A DNA stretch of 64,000 bases from Capra hircus (Eukaryota; Chordata; Mammalia; Artiodactyla; Bovidae), in contig NC_030826.1 of NCBI RefSeq assembly GCF_001704415.2, positions 52,887,362 to 52,951,361 of the forward strand. The letters are read 5' to 3'. Positions 50,601 to 62,600 of the stretch are shown here, piece after piece. Below the pieces are notes generated by a model that was not told where the DNA came from, searched no databases, and saw nothing but the letters and a program-made list of their open reading frames with translations. Each line of letters begins with the position of its first letter. Within the stretch, counting starts at the first letter, position 1. The translations under genes and the position numbers were made by a program.

Positions 50601-53600
50601 TCATGGCCTGGGTTCCTCCCTCGCCAGCCTCTACATGAAGGACAAAGGTGTCCCTCAACTGGAGAACATGTGAACGAATGTGAAATGCGCCTATTTTTTT
50701 CCTCTGCAGGTGAAATTTGAAATGTCAGATGAGACCACCCTGGCAGATTTACTCCAGCTGAACCTACACAAATACGAGGATGAGGTCCGAAACATTGTCG
50801 ACAAGGCCGTGAAGGAGTCTGGGATGGAAAAGGTATCCTTTGTTGACAGTGAAGTTTGTTTTATATGGGATGATGCTGAAACTGAACCACCAGCCTGACG
50901 CCTGTTGAATGTGCTGATGTAGGGTTGAAACTAATGTACCACCAGTTAATGCCTGACTGAACTCTCCTCTCTTTCCGTGAAGCACCCTCCTCTGTGGTCC
51001 ATCCTGCCTCAGCCTCTGCCTTCTGAGACGGTGAATGGGGCTGGGGCGGGGTAGGCAGTGGTCAGGAGGGCTGGCCATCAGCTGGTACCTACGGGCCATT
51101 CCAGGACACATGAAAATGCTGAAGGATTCCTTTGCAATTCAAACCTCTCTCCTCATCGGTTTTTTGAGTTTGAATGGTCACAGTTGGGCTTGCTTTCTTT
51201 TTTAAACAGCTTTATTGAGCTATAAATCACATACCCATTCACCCATTTAAAGTGTGCAGTTCAATGGCTCTTAACATATTTACAGAAATGTGCAGCTATC
51301 ACGTGTTAGAATTAGTCAATTTTAGGACATTTTCATCTCCTCAAAAAGGGATGAAACCCAGACCCTTTAGCTAGTATCTCCCCATCTTCTCACACCTGCA
51401 CCCATCTCAGCTCTGACCTACTGCTTCCTGTCTTCTATAGGATTGCCTTTTCTATGCATTTCATATACATGTAAACATATAGAATCTGGGCTTTTGTGTC
51501 TGACTTCTTTCACTGAGCATGTTTTCAAGTTTCCTTCATGTTGTAGCATGTGTCCATACTTCATTCTTTTTTACAGCCAAATAATATTTCATTATATGAA
51601 TACTCCACATGTTGTCAATCCATTCACCCACTGAGGGACATTTGGGTTGCTTCCATCTGTTGGCCACTGTGAATAATGTTGGCATGAACATTTTGGCTTT
51701 CTGAGAGCAGGGCCTCCTTCCACGTTCCAGGAAACTCTGGGTTCTCTTCAGTGATTCTTGCCAGATCCTTGCTGACCCGGTTCCTGTTCCTCCGAAAGGT
51801 GCTGAAAGCCCTGGACAGCACCTGGTCCACCATGGAGTTCGAGCACGAGCCGCACCCACGGACGGGCACCATGATGCTCAAGTCAGACGAGGTGCTGGTG
51901 GAGACGCTGGAGGATAACCAGGTGCAGCTGCAGAACCTGATGATGTCCAAGTACCTGTCCCACTTCCTGAAGGAGGTGACCAGCTGGCAGCAGAAGCTGT
52001 CCACGGCGGACTCGGTCATCTCCATCTGGTTCGAGGTCCAGAGAACCTGGAGCCACCTGGAGAGCATCTTCATCGGTTCTGAAGACATCCGCGCCCAGCT
52101 GCCGGAGGACTCCAAGAGCTTTGATAACATCGACGTGGAGTTCAAGGTGAACACAGCTCTCCGGCTCCTGCCTTTGGGCACTTTTGGAAATGGCTCCCTT
52201 GGTGCAAACAGGGCTCCTGATGCCACGGTGATCCCTTTGTCCTCCCAGGCCCTGATGGAAGACGCGGTGAAAACACCCAATGTGGTCGAAGCTACCAACA
52301 AGCCTGGCCTCTACGACAAACTTGAGGACCTGAAGAAGAGGTGGGTCCCATACCTGTCCAGACGAGGGGCTTCACTGTGGCAGAAACCCAAGTCATGCGC
52401 CTCCCCCCGCTACCCTGCTGGCCAGGCCAGGAAACCCCCAGGTTGTGGGTTAACACATCCCCTCCCTAGAAGCACCTGCCACTTCCTCCACCCTAGCCAC
52501 AGAGCCTGCCTTCAGCCTCAGAGGAAGCCACGATGGCAGAGATTCAACTGTAGCCCCTCCTGCCTGGGGACGTCCACAAGTGTGGGGGCTGGCTGAGAAC
52601 GAGCGTGTCCGCCTGGAAGATTTGAATTAAACTGGGGCTGTGAATGGCCTGGGCGTCTCCAGGGTCATCCATCCAGCACGTGGAAAGATGGGCTGAAGAG
52701 ACCTTCTGTCAAGCAGGACTCAGCAGCCTCGTTCCCTGCCCCTAGGTTGGCTGTGTGCGAAAAGGCCTTGGCTGAATATTTAGAGACAAAAAGACTGGCT
52801 TTCCCCAGGTTCTACTTTGTCTCTTCAGCTGACCTCCTGGACATTCTCTCCAACGGAAATGACCCCGTGGAGGTAGGTGGGCCCCTGATGGTCCGAAGGG
52901 GCACCAGGCCCCATGTTCGGGTGGCCCCAGGATGTTGGAGGAGTGTCCGAGAGGTGGTCCACACCAAAAGCCGCCCAGGGGCCGGGCTGTGACAGAAGGA
53001 CCCGGAACCTCTCTCAGAGCTGGCCCTTCCCACCCTGAGCTCCATCATTGTGCTCTGGAAAATGGGTGAGATGCCCGTTTCTAAGACACAAGCCGCTCAT
53101 CCTACTAAACCCCAGACACTGGGAGGAAAAGCCCCTGTGAGGCTCCTCTTCTAAAAGAGAGAAGGGCGAGCATCCAGGCAAAGGGAGGGGACCGTATTTT
53201 ATTTTAATCATGGGGTTGCAGATGTACGGTATGGGAGCCCCAGGGCGGCCCATGGTTTAGGTTCTGAGCATCTGACTTAGGGGCATAGGCCCCGTGCCCC
53301 CTGGGACAGAACCTTCTCAGGGAAGAGAAGAAACAGACATTCAGAAGATTCTGCTGAGCACTGTTTGCTCTTTCGTTTGTTGGTGAAGTGTGTTTAATCA
53401 GCATCCCAGAGGCAGGGGGTAGGGAGGTGGGGGAGAATAAGTAAAAAAAAAAAAAATGGTGCTTAAGACCGCCCGAGGGAGACCCAGGCCACGGGCATCC
53501 GCCTGCGAACCCCTGGGTTGCAAAATCCAACGTTCTCCCCTCCAACCCCGAAATCCAGGTGAGCCGCCATCTGTCCAAGCTCTTTGACAGCCTGTGTAAA

Positions 53601-56600
53601 CTGAAGTTCCGCCTGGACGCCAGTGGGAAGCCGCTTAAGTTCGGCCTGGGCATGTACAGCAAGGAAGACGAGTATGTGGACTTTGACCAGGAGTGCGACC
53701 TCTCAGGGCAGGTGCGAGCCGCCGCGGGGACGCACAGAGCACTGCCCCTGGGGTGGAAGCGCCCCGTGGCCAGGACCGCACGGCCACAGAGAGGCTGTCA
53801 GCAGCAGCCCCTGGCCGGCCCTCTCTCCTCTTCTCTCGGCCTCACAGAACAAATGCTTAAGGGACGTCTTTCTAGGAGTCCCTGCACAGCCTTACCTAGG
53901 CAGTCTGAGGTGACCTGTGAAAAGAAAGAAAGGAGAAATGAGGGGGGGGAAAGGGAGGGAGAGAACAGATTTATTAATGCCCTTAAATCTTTGTTGTTCT
54001 ATTATTATTAATGCCAAGGGGACCACTTTGGAGGGTGCCATGCACACCTGCCAAGGTCTCATCCCTGTTCAGCACGACGGGCTTTACAGCTTCCATATTT
54101 AGCAGAGGGCTCCCCTTACCCTGGGCAGCCCGGCCCCCTGTCCCACCTCCCCAGCCCAGGAGGCTGCTCCCTTCTGCTGACAGCAAGCTTCCTGGCTGCC
54201 CTCTCCCCCTTCTCTTTGCCTAAGCAAAATGTAATTTGGAGGTAAATTGGCTTGGGGCATTAAAAATCTCATGCTAGAAAACTTGAGCTCCAACAAGTTG
54301 AATTCGGAGTGCCTGGCTGGACAGGGTCAGCAGGATCCAGTCATCGATTTGTTCAGACACTTCCCACACTTAACCACTTACAGACATAACCACTGATCTA
54401 CAGCGAGCTTTGTGCTTCTATCAATAGCTTAAAAGAAAAACCAACCTGATTATCGCATTCGGGTATCTTCCCCCTGGTGGCAGTTAGCTGAAGGTTTGTA
54501 TTTCAAAATGCACACAAGGCTCATCAGCCAGTTTGTCCGTGTGACCATCTCAGACCCTGAGAGAATGCCCTTGGGGACAAGTGGGGCTCTGCTAGTCAGA
54601 ATCCGCCTGGGACACGGGGCAGCAGGGCCCGGGGGACAGTTGCCCTGTCCCGGAATATCAGCACTACTTCGTGGGCTCAGACATAGACCGTCTTCTCTAG
54701 CTTTTTCTCTCGCTCCCTCTCCCTTCTGTGAATGCACACGAAAGCCCAAGGCAACTAGTTTTGTGGGTACAGCTAGCCTTGCTGAACACATTTTTCCAGC
54801 AGGCCATTCTTGCCGCTCAGAAAACCTGGGCATTTCTACCCCTGGAATGATGGTAAGGATGAGGACAAGCGGTCATTTCTTTCGTAAATGTCAGAGCACG
54901 TCCTCGGATGAGACGTGCTCACCCTCTCTGGTCCCCGTGGCTCCGTCCCCAGGTAGAGGTCTGGCTGAACCGGGTGCTGGACAGGATGTGCGCCACGCTC
55001 CGCCACGAGATCCCCGAGGCTGTGGTGACCTATGAGGAGAAACCGAGGGAGCAGTGGATCTTTGACTACCCCGCCCAGGTCCGAGCTGGGTGGACGGGGC
55101 AGCTGTGAGATGCGGGGAGGGGTGGACGGAGCTCACCCGTCCTGAGTTAGCCGCAGTCCGGCGGTGAAGAGCCACCGTATCTGGTGTGAACACTTCCGTC
55201 AGAAAACGGCGCTCACGTGGCGGGGTCCTGGGGCCCCCCTCTGTTTCCAGATCGCGCTCACATGCACCCAAATCTGGTGGACCACCGAGGTGGGCTTGGC
55301 GTTTGCCCGGCTGGAGGAAGGCTACGAAAATGCCGTCAAAGATTACAACAAGAAGCAGGTGTGTCCCGCCCACCCCTGTGTCCGTCCAAGCACCTTCGCT
55401 CTGTGAGGCCCCGGCTCGTGCCTCTGCCATTCCTGAGTCAAAAGCAGCCAAATATTGGCAACAGCTGTTCTGCCCAAGAGTAACCGCTTCAGAAATACAC
55501 GACTTTAATTCTCTATTTCGATTTGATTTTTTGACAGATTCTTGGTTAGAAATTTAGAAACCAAAGATAGTGTTTAAAATGAAAGATATAACCCTGTCAA
55601 CAGACTCTTAGCTAACCTAGTGTACATATGATCAGTTCCCAGGCAAAAATATACAACTATCCAAGTGGCTTTAAAATCTTGTTTTCACTTACTGTCTGCC
55701 GTCTTTCACGACATCAGATCTTCTTCGACACCATTTTTAGTGACTCCTTGATATTCCACGGGGGAGGGCAGTTCCCAAGCGCCTAGGGGGACCCGCCCAG
55801 CCCGGAGGCCACCCCTGAGGCCACCCCTGGAGCCGTGTCCGAGGGAGGCATGTTTGCTCCCGCAGATCAGCCAGCTGAACGCGCTCATCACCCTGCTCAT
55901 TGGGAACCTCAGCGCAGGGGACAGAATGAAGATCATGACCATCTGCACCATCGACGTCCACGCCCGGGACGTGGTGGCCAAGATGATCACCGCCAAGGCA
56001 AGGGCGCCGGGGGGGTCCAGGAGCCAGGGTGGGGGCCCGGGGCTCAGGACTCCAGCCCGCATCCCCCACCCCAGTTACCGCTTCTTCCTCAGTGGGGCAG
56101 GGGGGGACACTTCTCCAGGCAGTGGCTACCCTATCCTTCACCCCTAGTCTAACCCCTGGTAAGCCACTGGACGAGCAGCCCAATCAGAAGTGCCCCCAGT
56201 TCAGCAGTGGGAGGGTGGTGTTAGGCTTGATGGGGGCACCTGGGGAGGATGGGGAGCTGGAAGCACCCCAGGGTCAGGGACCGCTTGGAGGCAAGCCAGC
56301 CTGCTCCCCCCGCAGGTGGAGAGCTCCCAGGCCTTCACCTGGCAGTCCCAGCTGCGGCACCGCTGGGACGAGGAGCGGAAGCACTGCTTTGCCAACATCT
56401 GCGACGCCCAGATCCAGTATTCATATGAGTACCTGGGCAACACGCCACGGCTGGTCATCACCCCACTCACGGACAGGTGAGGGCCCCAGCCGCCTTCCCG
56501 TCTGGCCATGAACAACGCAGGGGAGGGAATCGCACCCTTTCTCTGGGCTCTTCCCCACACGTCCTTGCACCGTCAGACCCAAATATCCCCTGCTGAGGCT

Positions 56601-59600
56601 GACGGATGCGGGCGTTTGGGTTGGGGGACCTGCGTTCAGGTTCAGTTCTGCCTTCTTCTAGCCACCCAGCCTTGGAGCTGAGACCTTATTCCCTCATTCT
56701 GACCCTGGCTGTGTGGCCTTAGGGGTGTTGCTTAGCCTTTCTGAGGGCCTGTAAAATGGGGACGATGTTTTATAAATCCGCAGCAGCTTGTCGAGAGTCA
56801 AGTGAATCATATAACACCAAAAAGGACTCAGACCAGGTCCTCAGCACCTGTGTTGTGACTGTTGCGTTGGGCGGGCACCAGGTCCTCAGCGCCTGTGTTG
56901 TGACTGTTGCGTTGGGCGGGCACCAGGTCCTCAGCGCCTGTGTTGCGGCTGTTGCGTTGGGTGGGCACCGTAACGTCCCCCCCAACCCCCCAGTGCCGAG
57001 GCTGGTTCGGGCCTCACGTAGCGTCAGCTCCAGCAGGACGGCTTTTGCCCCTTGGTGACGTCTCAAGTCCTCCTTGGCCCCTTTGAGCCCCCTTTGGTGC
57101 CGCCTTGGGGCTCAGGGGCCGTCACCGACCCACGGTAAAAGAAAGCGGGCAGCCCTGGGGTTGCCACCCACAGGCTGATTGAACATCCCTTACAGATGCT
57201 ACATAACCTTGACCCAGTCCCTCCATCTGATCATGGGCGGAGCTCCTGCTGGCCCCGCCGGGACTGGCAAGACCGAGACGACCAAGGACCTGGGCAGAGC
57301 CCTGGGCACCATGGTCTACGTCTTCAACTGCTCTGAGCAGATGGACTACAAGGTACGCACCCCACGTCCAGGGGACCCTGAAGTCCCCTCCCCCAGGAGG
57401 CCGCAGCCAACACTCCCCAAGTGACCGCTGGACGGGTGGCACTACTGGCTGGCCTCTTGGGCATGACCTGTGTGTCTGGTAGAGGATCCCAGGGTGGACA
57501 AGACCCACCCCCAAACATCCTCCCCCACTGGGGAGGCAACCCTTCCCAACCTACATCCCAAGCTTGTCCCAGCAACTGGGAACACCAGAGAGAGAGCCTT
57601 CAAGGGGGCAGGGGGTAGGGGGTAGGGGGTAGGGGGTGGCCCCTTGGGAGGGGCCAGGTCCCTGCGGTCACCAGAGGCTTTGCGGCACAGCCACAGTTCT
57701 TAAAGGGCCCAGGAAAGAAGACCGTGGAGGTCAGGTCAAAGCAGCCTCTGGTGGGAAGGGTTGGGGGGCACTGAGGTCATGAGCATGGCCCCCTGGGGCC
57801 TCCCTGCCCCATCCCCATGGGATCCCCAGAGTCCAGGAGACCCCATCTTGAGGCTGAGGGTGGGGACAGCAGCCCCCTCTGACTGTCAAGGCCACAGCCC
57901 ACACCAACCTCCTGGGTTTTAGAGAAGTGAAATCTGAAGTTGGATCCTCCTAGAAGGAATCTTGTGTATAAACACTGAAGAATCACCCCGTTTATCCTTC
58001 AAGGGCCTGAGTCCGTCTCCTCCACCTTAGAGGGAAGGCCCCTTCCTTGTGTGCTAGTGGAAAATACCAGGGTGAATTTTACACATACGGCCTTATCTGA
58101 GTCCAGGCAAAGCCCTCAGCCCAGGGAGGATCTGGGCTCTTCCTGGCACCCTGCCCCATGTAGTGTTGACTCTTCCAGGGAGTGGACGACCTGCCTCTAG
58201 CCTCCCAGGGGCCCCAAAGCTCCCCAGCCTGGGCAGGAGCTGACAGGGCAAGTGTAGGCTCCTGGCAGGACTCTCCACTGCTCACTTCTCCCTGTCACCT
58301 TTTCTAGTCCTGCGGAAATATCTACAAGGGCCTGGCCCAGACCGGAGCCTGGGGCTGCTTCGACGAGTTTAATCGGATCTCCGTGGAGGTCTTGTCCGTG
58401 ATCGCTGTACAGGTAGGGCCCCGGTGCGGCCTTGGGGTCACCTTCGGGAACTCGCTGCCCTCCCTCGTCAGGGCTCATCAGCTTCCCAGTATGGTCAGGT
58501 CAGCCTGAGTGGGGGTGTGGCACAGAGGTGGGCAGGACCCCAGCCTTGTCCTTCAGAGGCCCACAGTCTGGTGGGGCATACAGAAGGGTCAGACACGGCG
58601 GCACACTTGTCGCCGAATACGGATGAGGGGACAGTCAGTTTTGCCCAGGGTCCAGGACAGACGGCTTTGTTTCACTTCGCAGTGGAGCTGGGCATTGAAG
58701 TATGCATAGGAGCTTGTCAATTACACAAGAGTGCTGGGAGAGAGGAGGAAGTGTGCCCGGGTATTTGGGGGATACCCGTGATGGAGTGCGGGACTGCCTA
58801 GTTCTGGGCTCTATTTAAACTCTCCATGACTCCATTGTCTAATCCGTAGAATGGGTTTGCTGGCAGGATTAGGGGTGAGTGCGGGTAGCTGGCCTCCTTC
58901 ACTGCTGTTTCCCTCTTGATGTAGACACAGAACTATCCCCAAGCCCTGGGACCAGAGGCCAGCAAGGCAAAGGGAAGATGGGGGCAGTCAGTGCCCCCTG
59001 GACTCTCTGGCAGTGCTGACCGCTGCCTTGGGGACCCCCAACCCCCAAAGTCAGTGCACAGACCCCAGGAAAATTATGTGGAGCTCTGAACTGAAGTAGA
59101 GGAGCAAGAACTGGAATGGAACATCAGGAGAGGCTCCACGTGGTAGTTGAGGGCGGGGTCCCACCTCCAGGCCCCGCCCTGTTGGGATGTGAGCGGCACA
59201 CACCGCACACCCGTCTGGCAGGAAAGTCCTGGGCTTTGCTTGGGAGCCCCAGACTCGGAGAGGGTCTTAACTGTGGGTACAGGGCGCCCTCCAGTGGTGA
59301 CTTGGAGGTTTGCAGCTGCTCAGCGGGCATCAAGGGTCAAAGGCAGCTAATGGTCCCAGAATTCAGATTTCACCTGATGCTGAGTATCTGATGTGGGGAT
59401 GGCTACCAATCAGCCCTCCCATGGGTCACGCCCCGAGCAGGAACAGACACACAAAACGGCTAAGGGGCGGAACGTCACATAACGAGGATTAGCCTCGACC
59501 TGGAGGAACCCCCAGGGCGTCTCTCTGAGTGACCAAAGCCCGTCTGAGATGACATACTGTACCATCCTACTTACTAAGGTTAATGGAAGACAGCCTTACA

Positions 59601-62600
59601 GAAACGGGAGCAGATGAGTGGTTGCAGGGAGTCAGGGGGTGTGGTGGCAGAGCTGTGGGGGTGGCTGTCAAGGGCGACTACACCTGAGGTCACAGAAATG
59701 TCCAAATCTCCACGTTGCTGTCCTGGTGGTGATGCTGTAACACGGTCACCACTGGGGAGCGCTGGGGAGGGACCCACGGGATCCCTCTCTGTTCTTTCTT
59801 AAAACTGCACGTGAATCTACAATTGTATCAAAGTTTAAAATCCAAAGCTGCAAATCCACAGCCACTCACATGCCTTAGCGCAAAGGAAGCTCCGTCCAGC
59901 CCATCGAAGTTAGCTGTTTCCGCATGAACCCATTTATGTACCAACCGTTTAGGTAAAATGTGTCCAAGATGCGATTCGGGCCAAGAAGAAAACGTTTAAT
60001 TTCCTGGGAGAAATGATAAGTCTCATCCCCACTGTCGGGATCTTCATCACCATGAACCCGGGGTATGCTGGGCGCACGGAGCTGCCGGAGAACTTAAAGG
60101 CCTTGTTCAGGTGTGCGGCGGGGGCAAGGCCCAGGAGAGCGGCTGTGGAGGGCTGGGTCAACCCAGAGGGGGCTTGGGGAGGCGGGGGATGGGAAACAAG
60201 GCCTGGGTGAGAGGGGCTAGCTGGCCAGGACCTCTGTAAGGAGCAGACGGTGTCTTCCCACTCTCTGATTCCCAAGGGGTGGAGAGGAAGGTCCCGTTTT
60301 AGGCATCACCTGCCCACAGGTCGGGAAGATCCCCTGGAGAAGGAAATGGCAGCCCACTCCAGCACTCTTGCCTGGGAAATCCTACGGACTTAGGAGCCTG
60401 ATGGGCTACAGTCCATGGGGTCACAGAGATTCAGACACGACTGAGAGAATGAGCATGCACACAGCCGATTGGTACAAGGTGATGGGCAGAGACAGGGCTC
60501 AGGTGACTCTCAGAGGAGTTGAGTAAAGGGGGGCAGGGCCCGGAGACACCCCTGTGCAGAGCAAGGGAGCAACAGTAAAGATGCGAGGGGAGCCAAGTGG
60601 AGGGGAGGGGGTCTGGGAAGCTGCTCTGCACCTAGAATCTCTGCCAGTAAGGCTGTGGTCCTCCTGGAAGGTGAGGTCCTGAGGGGCAGGTGGGGGCAGG
60701 GGTGGAGGATGGGAGAAGCCAAGACAGACCCCCCGCACCCCTCAGGCCCTGCGCCATGGTGGTCCCCGACTTTGAACTGATATGTGAGATCATGCTGGTG
60801 GCCGAGGGCTTTCTGGAGGCCCGCCTTCTGGCCAGGAAGTTCATCACACTCTACACCTTGTGCAAAGAGCTGCTGTCAAAGCAGGTGTGTGACTGTCCGG
60901 GGGCCCACGGAGCCAGGGGCGGGAGGGATGACAAATGCAGGCAGCCTGGGCTGCCTCCCAGATGGCCTGGCGAAGCTCCCCAGCCTCGGTCCCGGCACGT
61001 CAGGAGGCACGCTCATGCCTGCCCACCCACCCGCAGGATCACTACGACTGGGGCCTGCGAGCCATCAAGTCTGTGCTGGTGGTCGCCGGCTCCCTGAAGA
61101 GGGGCGACCCCAGCCGGGCAGAGGACCAAGTGCTGATGAGGGCACTCAGGGACTTCAACATCCCCAAGATCGTCACCGACGACCTGCCCGTGTTCATGGG
61201 GCTCATCGGGGACCTCTTCCCTGCCCTGGATGTGCCTCGGAAACGGGACCTGAATTTTGAGAAGGTGGGTATGGCTGGGGTCCCACCAGCGCCTCCTTGC
61301 TGCCGAGGACCTCACTTTCCACCATCACTTTCCACCACCTAAGTGGCAGGTACCACACAGGGATGATGGCTGTCTCTGCCAGCAGGCAATGGCCACACGT
61401 GCGTGTCTCCCTCTGCCCTGAGCAATGTCCCGAGGCCACAGACTGCCTCTCCAGCCCCTTTCTCAATACTGGAGGGTCAGAAGAAGAAGCAGAAGGGGCT
61501 TCGGACAAACCCATCCCCCGCATGGGGGTCTCGGTAGCACCCACGGCGGAGCACCTGGGCACCCACACGGGCAGGGCCGCTGTTTCCTCCTGATCTCTTC
61601 CCTGGCAGGGGGCTCCCCGGTCCTGCATGGCGGGCCCAGCACCCCGTCCTGCCTGCCCCCCCCCAGGTCATCAAGCAGAGCATCATGGAGCTCCAGCTGC
61701 AGGCAGAGGACAGCTTCGTGCTGAAGGTGGTGCAGCTGGAGGAGCTGCTGCAGGTCCGGCATTCAGTGTTTGTCATCGGGAACGCGGGCAGCGGCAAGTC
61801 CCAGGTACGCGCCTTCCTGCAACCCAGCCCAGGGCCCCCCGGGCCCCCGAAGAGTGTCATGGACTGGGAAGGGAGCTGTGCTGGGTGACAGGGACAGCGG
61901 AGGAGGTGCAGAGTGGCTGGGGAGCCTGGTCCCCCCTTAAGACCCTTCTCCCAGGCCTCCTCTCCTTCCGTTCCTTCTCCCTTGATGCTGGTCATCCACC
62001 TGTCTGCAGCCAATCCCCGCCCTCCTGGCCCCTGCCATCGCCTGGGGCACAGTGGGAAGCAGAGGGTGGCGGCCAGCATTACTGATACCCCTAACATCGG
62101 AAAATTCTAAACCAGCCGAGCACTCAGCTAGACGCCCACAGGATGGACAATTATGCTATTATTAAAGATCATCTCTAAAGACTGCGTAACGCGAGGGATG
62201 CTCACTTCAAGTTATTTTTAAAAAGCAGAAACTGTATGAGCCAGTTCTCTAAAAAGGAATGTATGTGTGTGTGTGTGTGTGTGTATCTACACGCATATCC
62301 ACGTGAACCTCCTCAAATGTCCTTAAAAACTCTTCTCTCAGTGGGAGAGTTGCAGGTAATTTTTCCCAGCGAGCACACATTACTTGTATTATCAGGAACA
62401 ATGTGAATTTTCCCAGGCCTTGGCACAGCAGCTGTCCGCTGTGCACAGAGGAGTGATCGCGGGGCGCCTGGCGTGGCCCTGGGTGTTTTCTGGAGGATGC
62501 AAATGCACCTGCACGTCTCCTGGGCGAAGCGGGCCCAAGGCGGGGCTTCTGCCCGTGGGTCTTCAAAGGCCCTGTGAGCTCGCACGAGGGCCCTGGTGCG

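Noticed and set aside
54496..55035. 179-residue plus-strand frame overlapping exon 31
   Set aside because: Reads exon 31 in the wrong frame; the conserved VEVWLNRVLDRM reading is in another frame with good splice sites.
56832..56966. CRISPR-like array
   Set aside because: The units are directly adjacent without unique spacers, in a mammalian intron.
56756..57058. Repeat-bearing frame over the 45-bp minisatellite
   Set aside because: Stays open because the unit length is a multiple of three; intronic, no start context or splicing.
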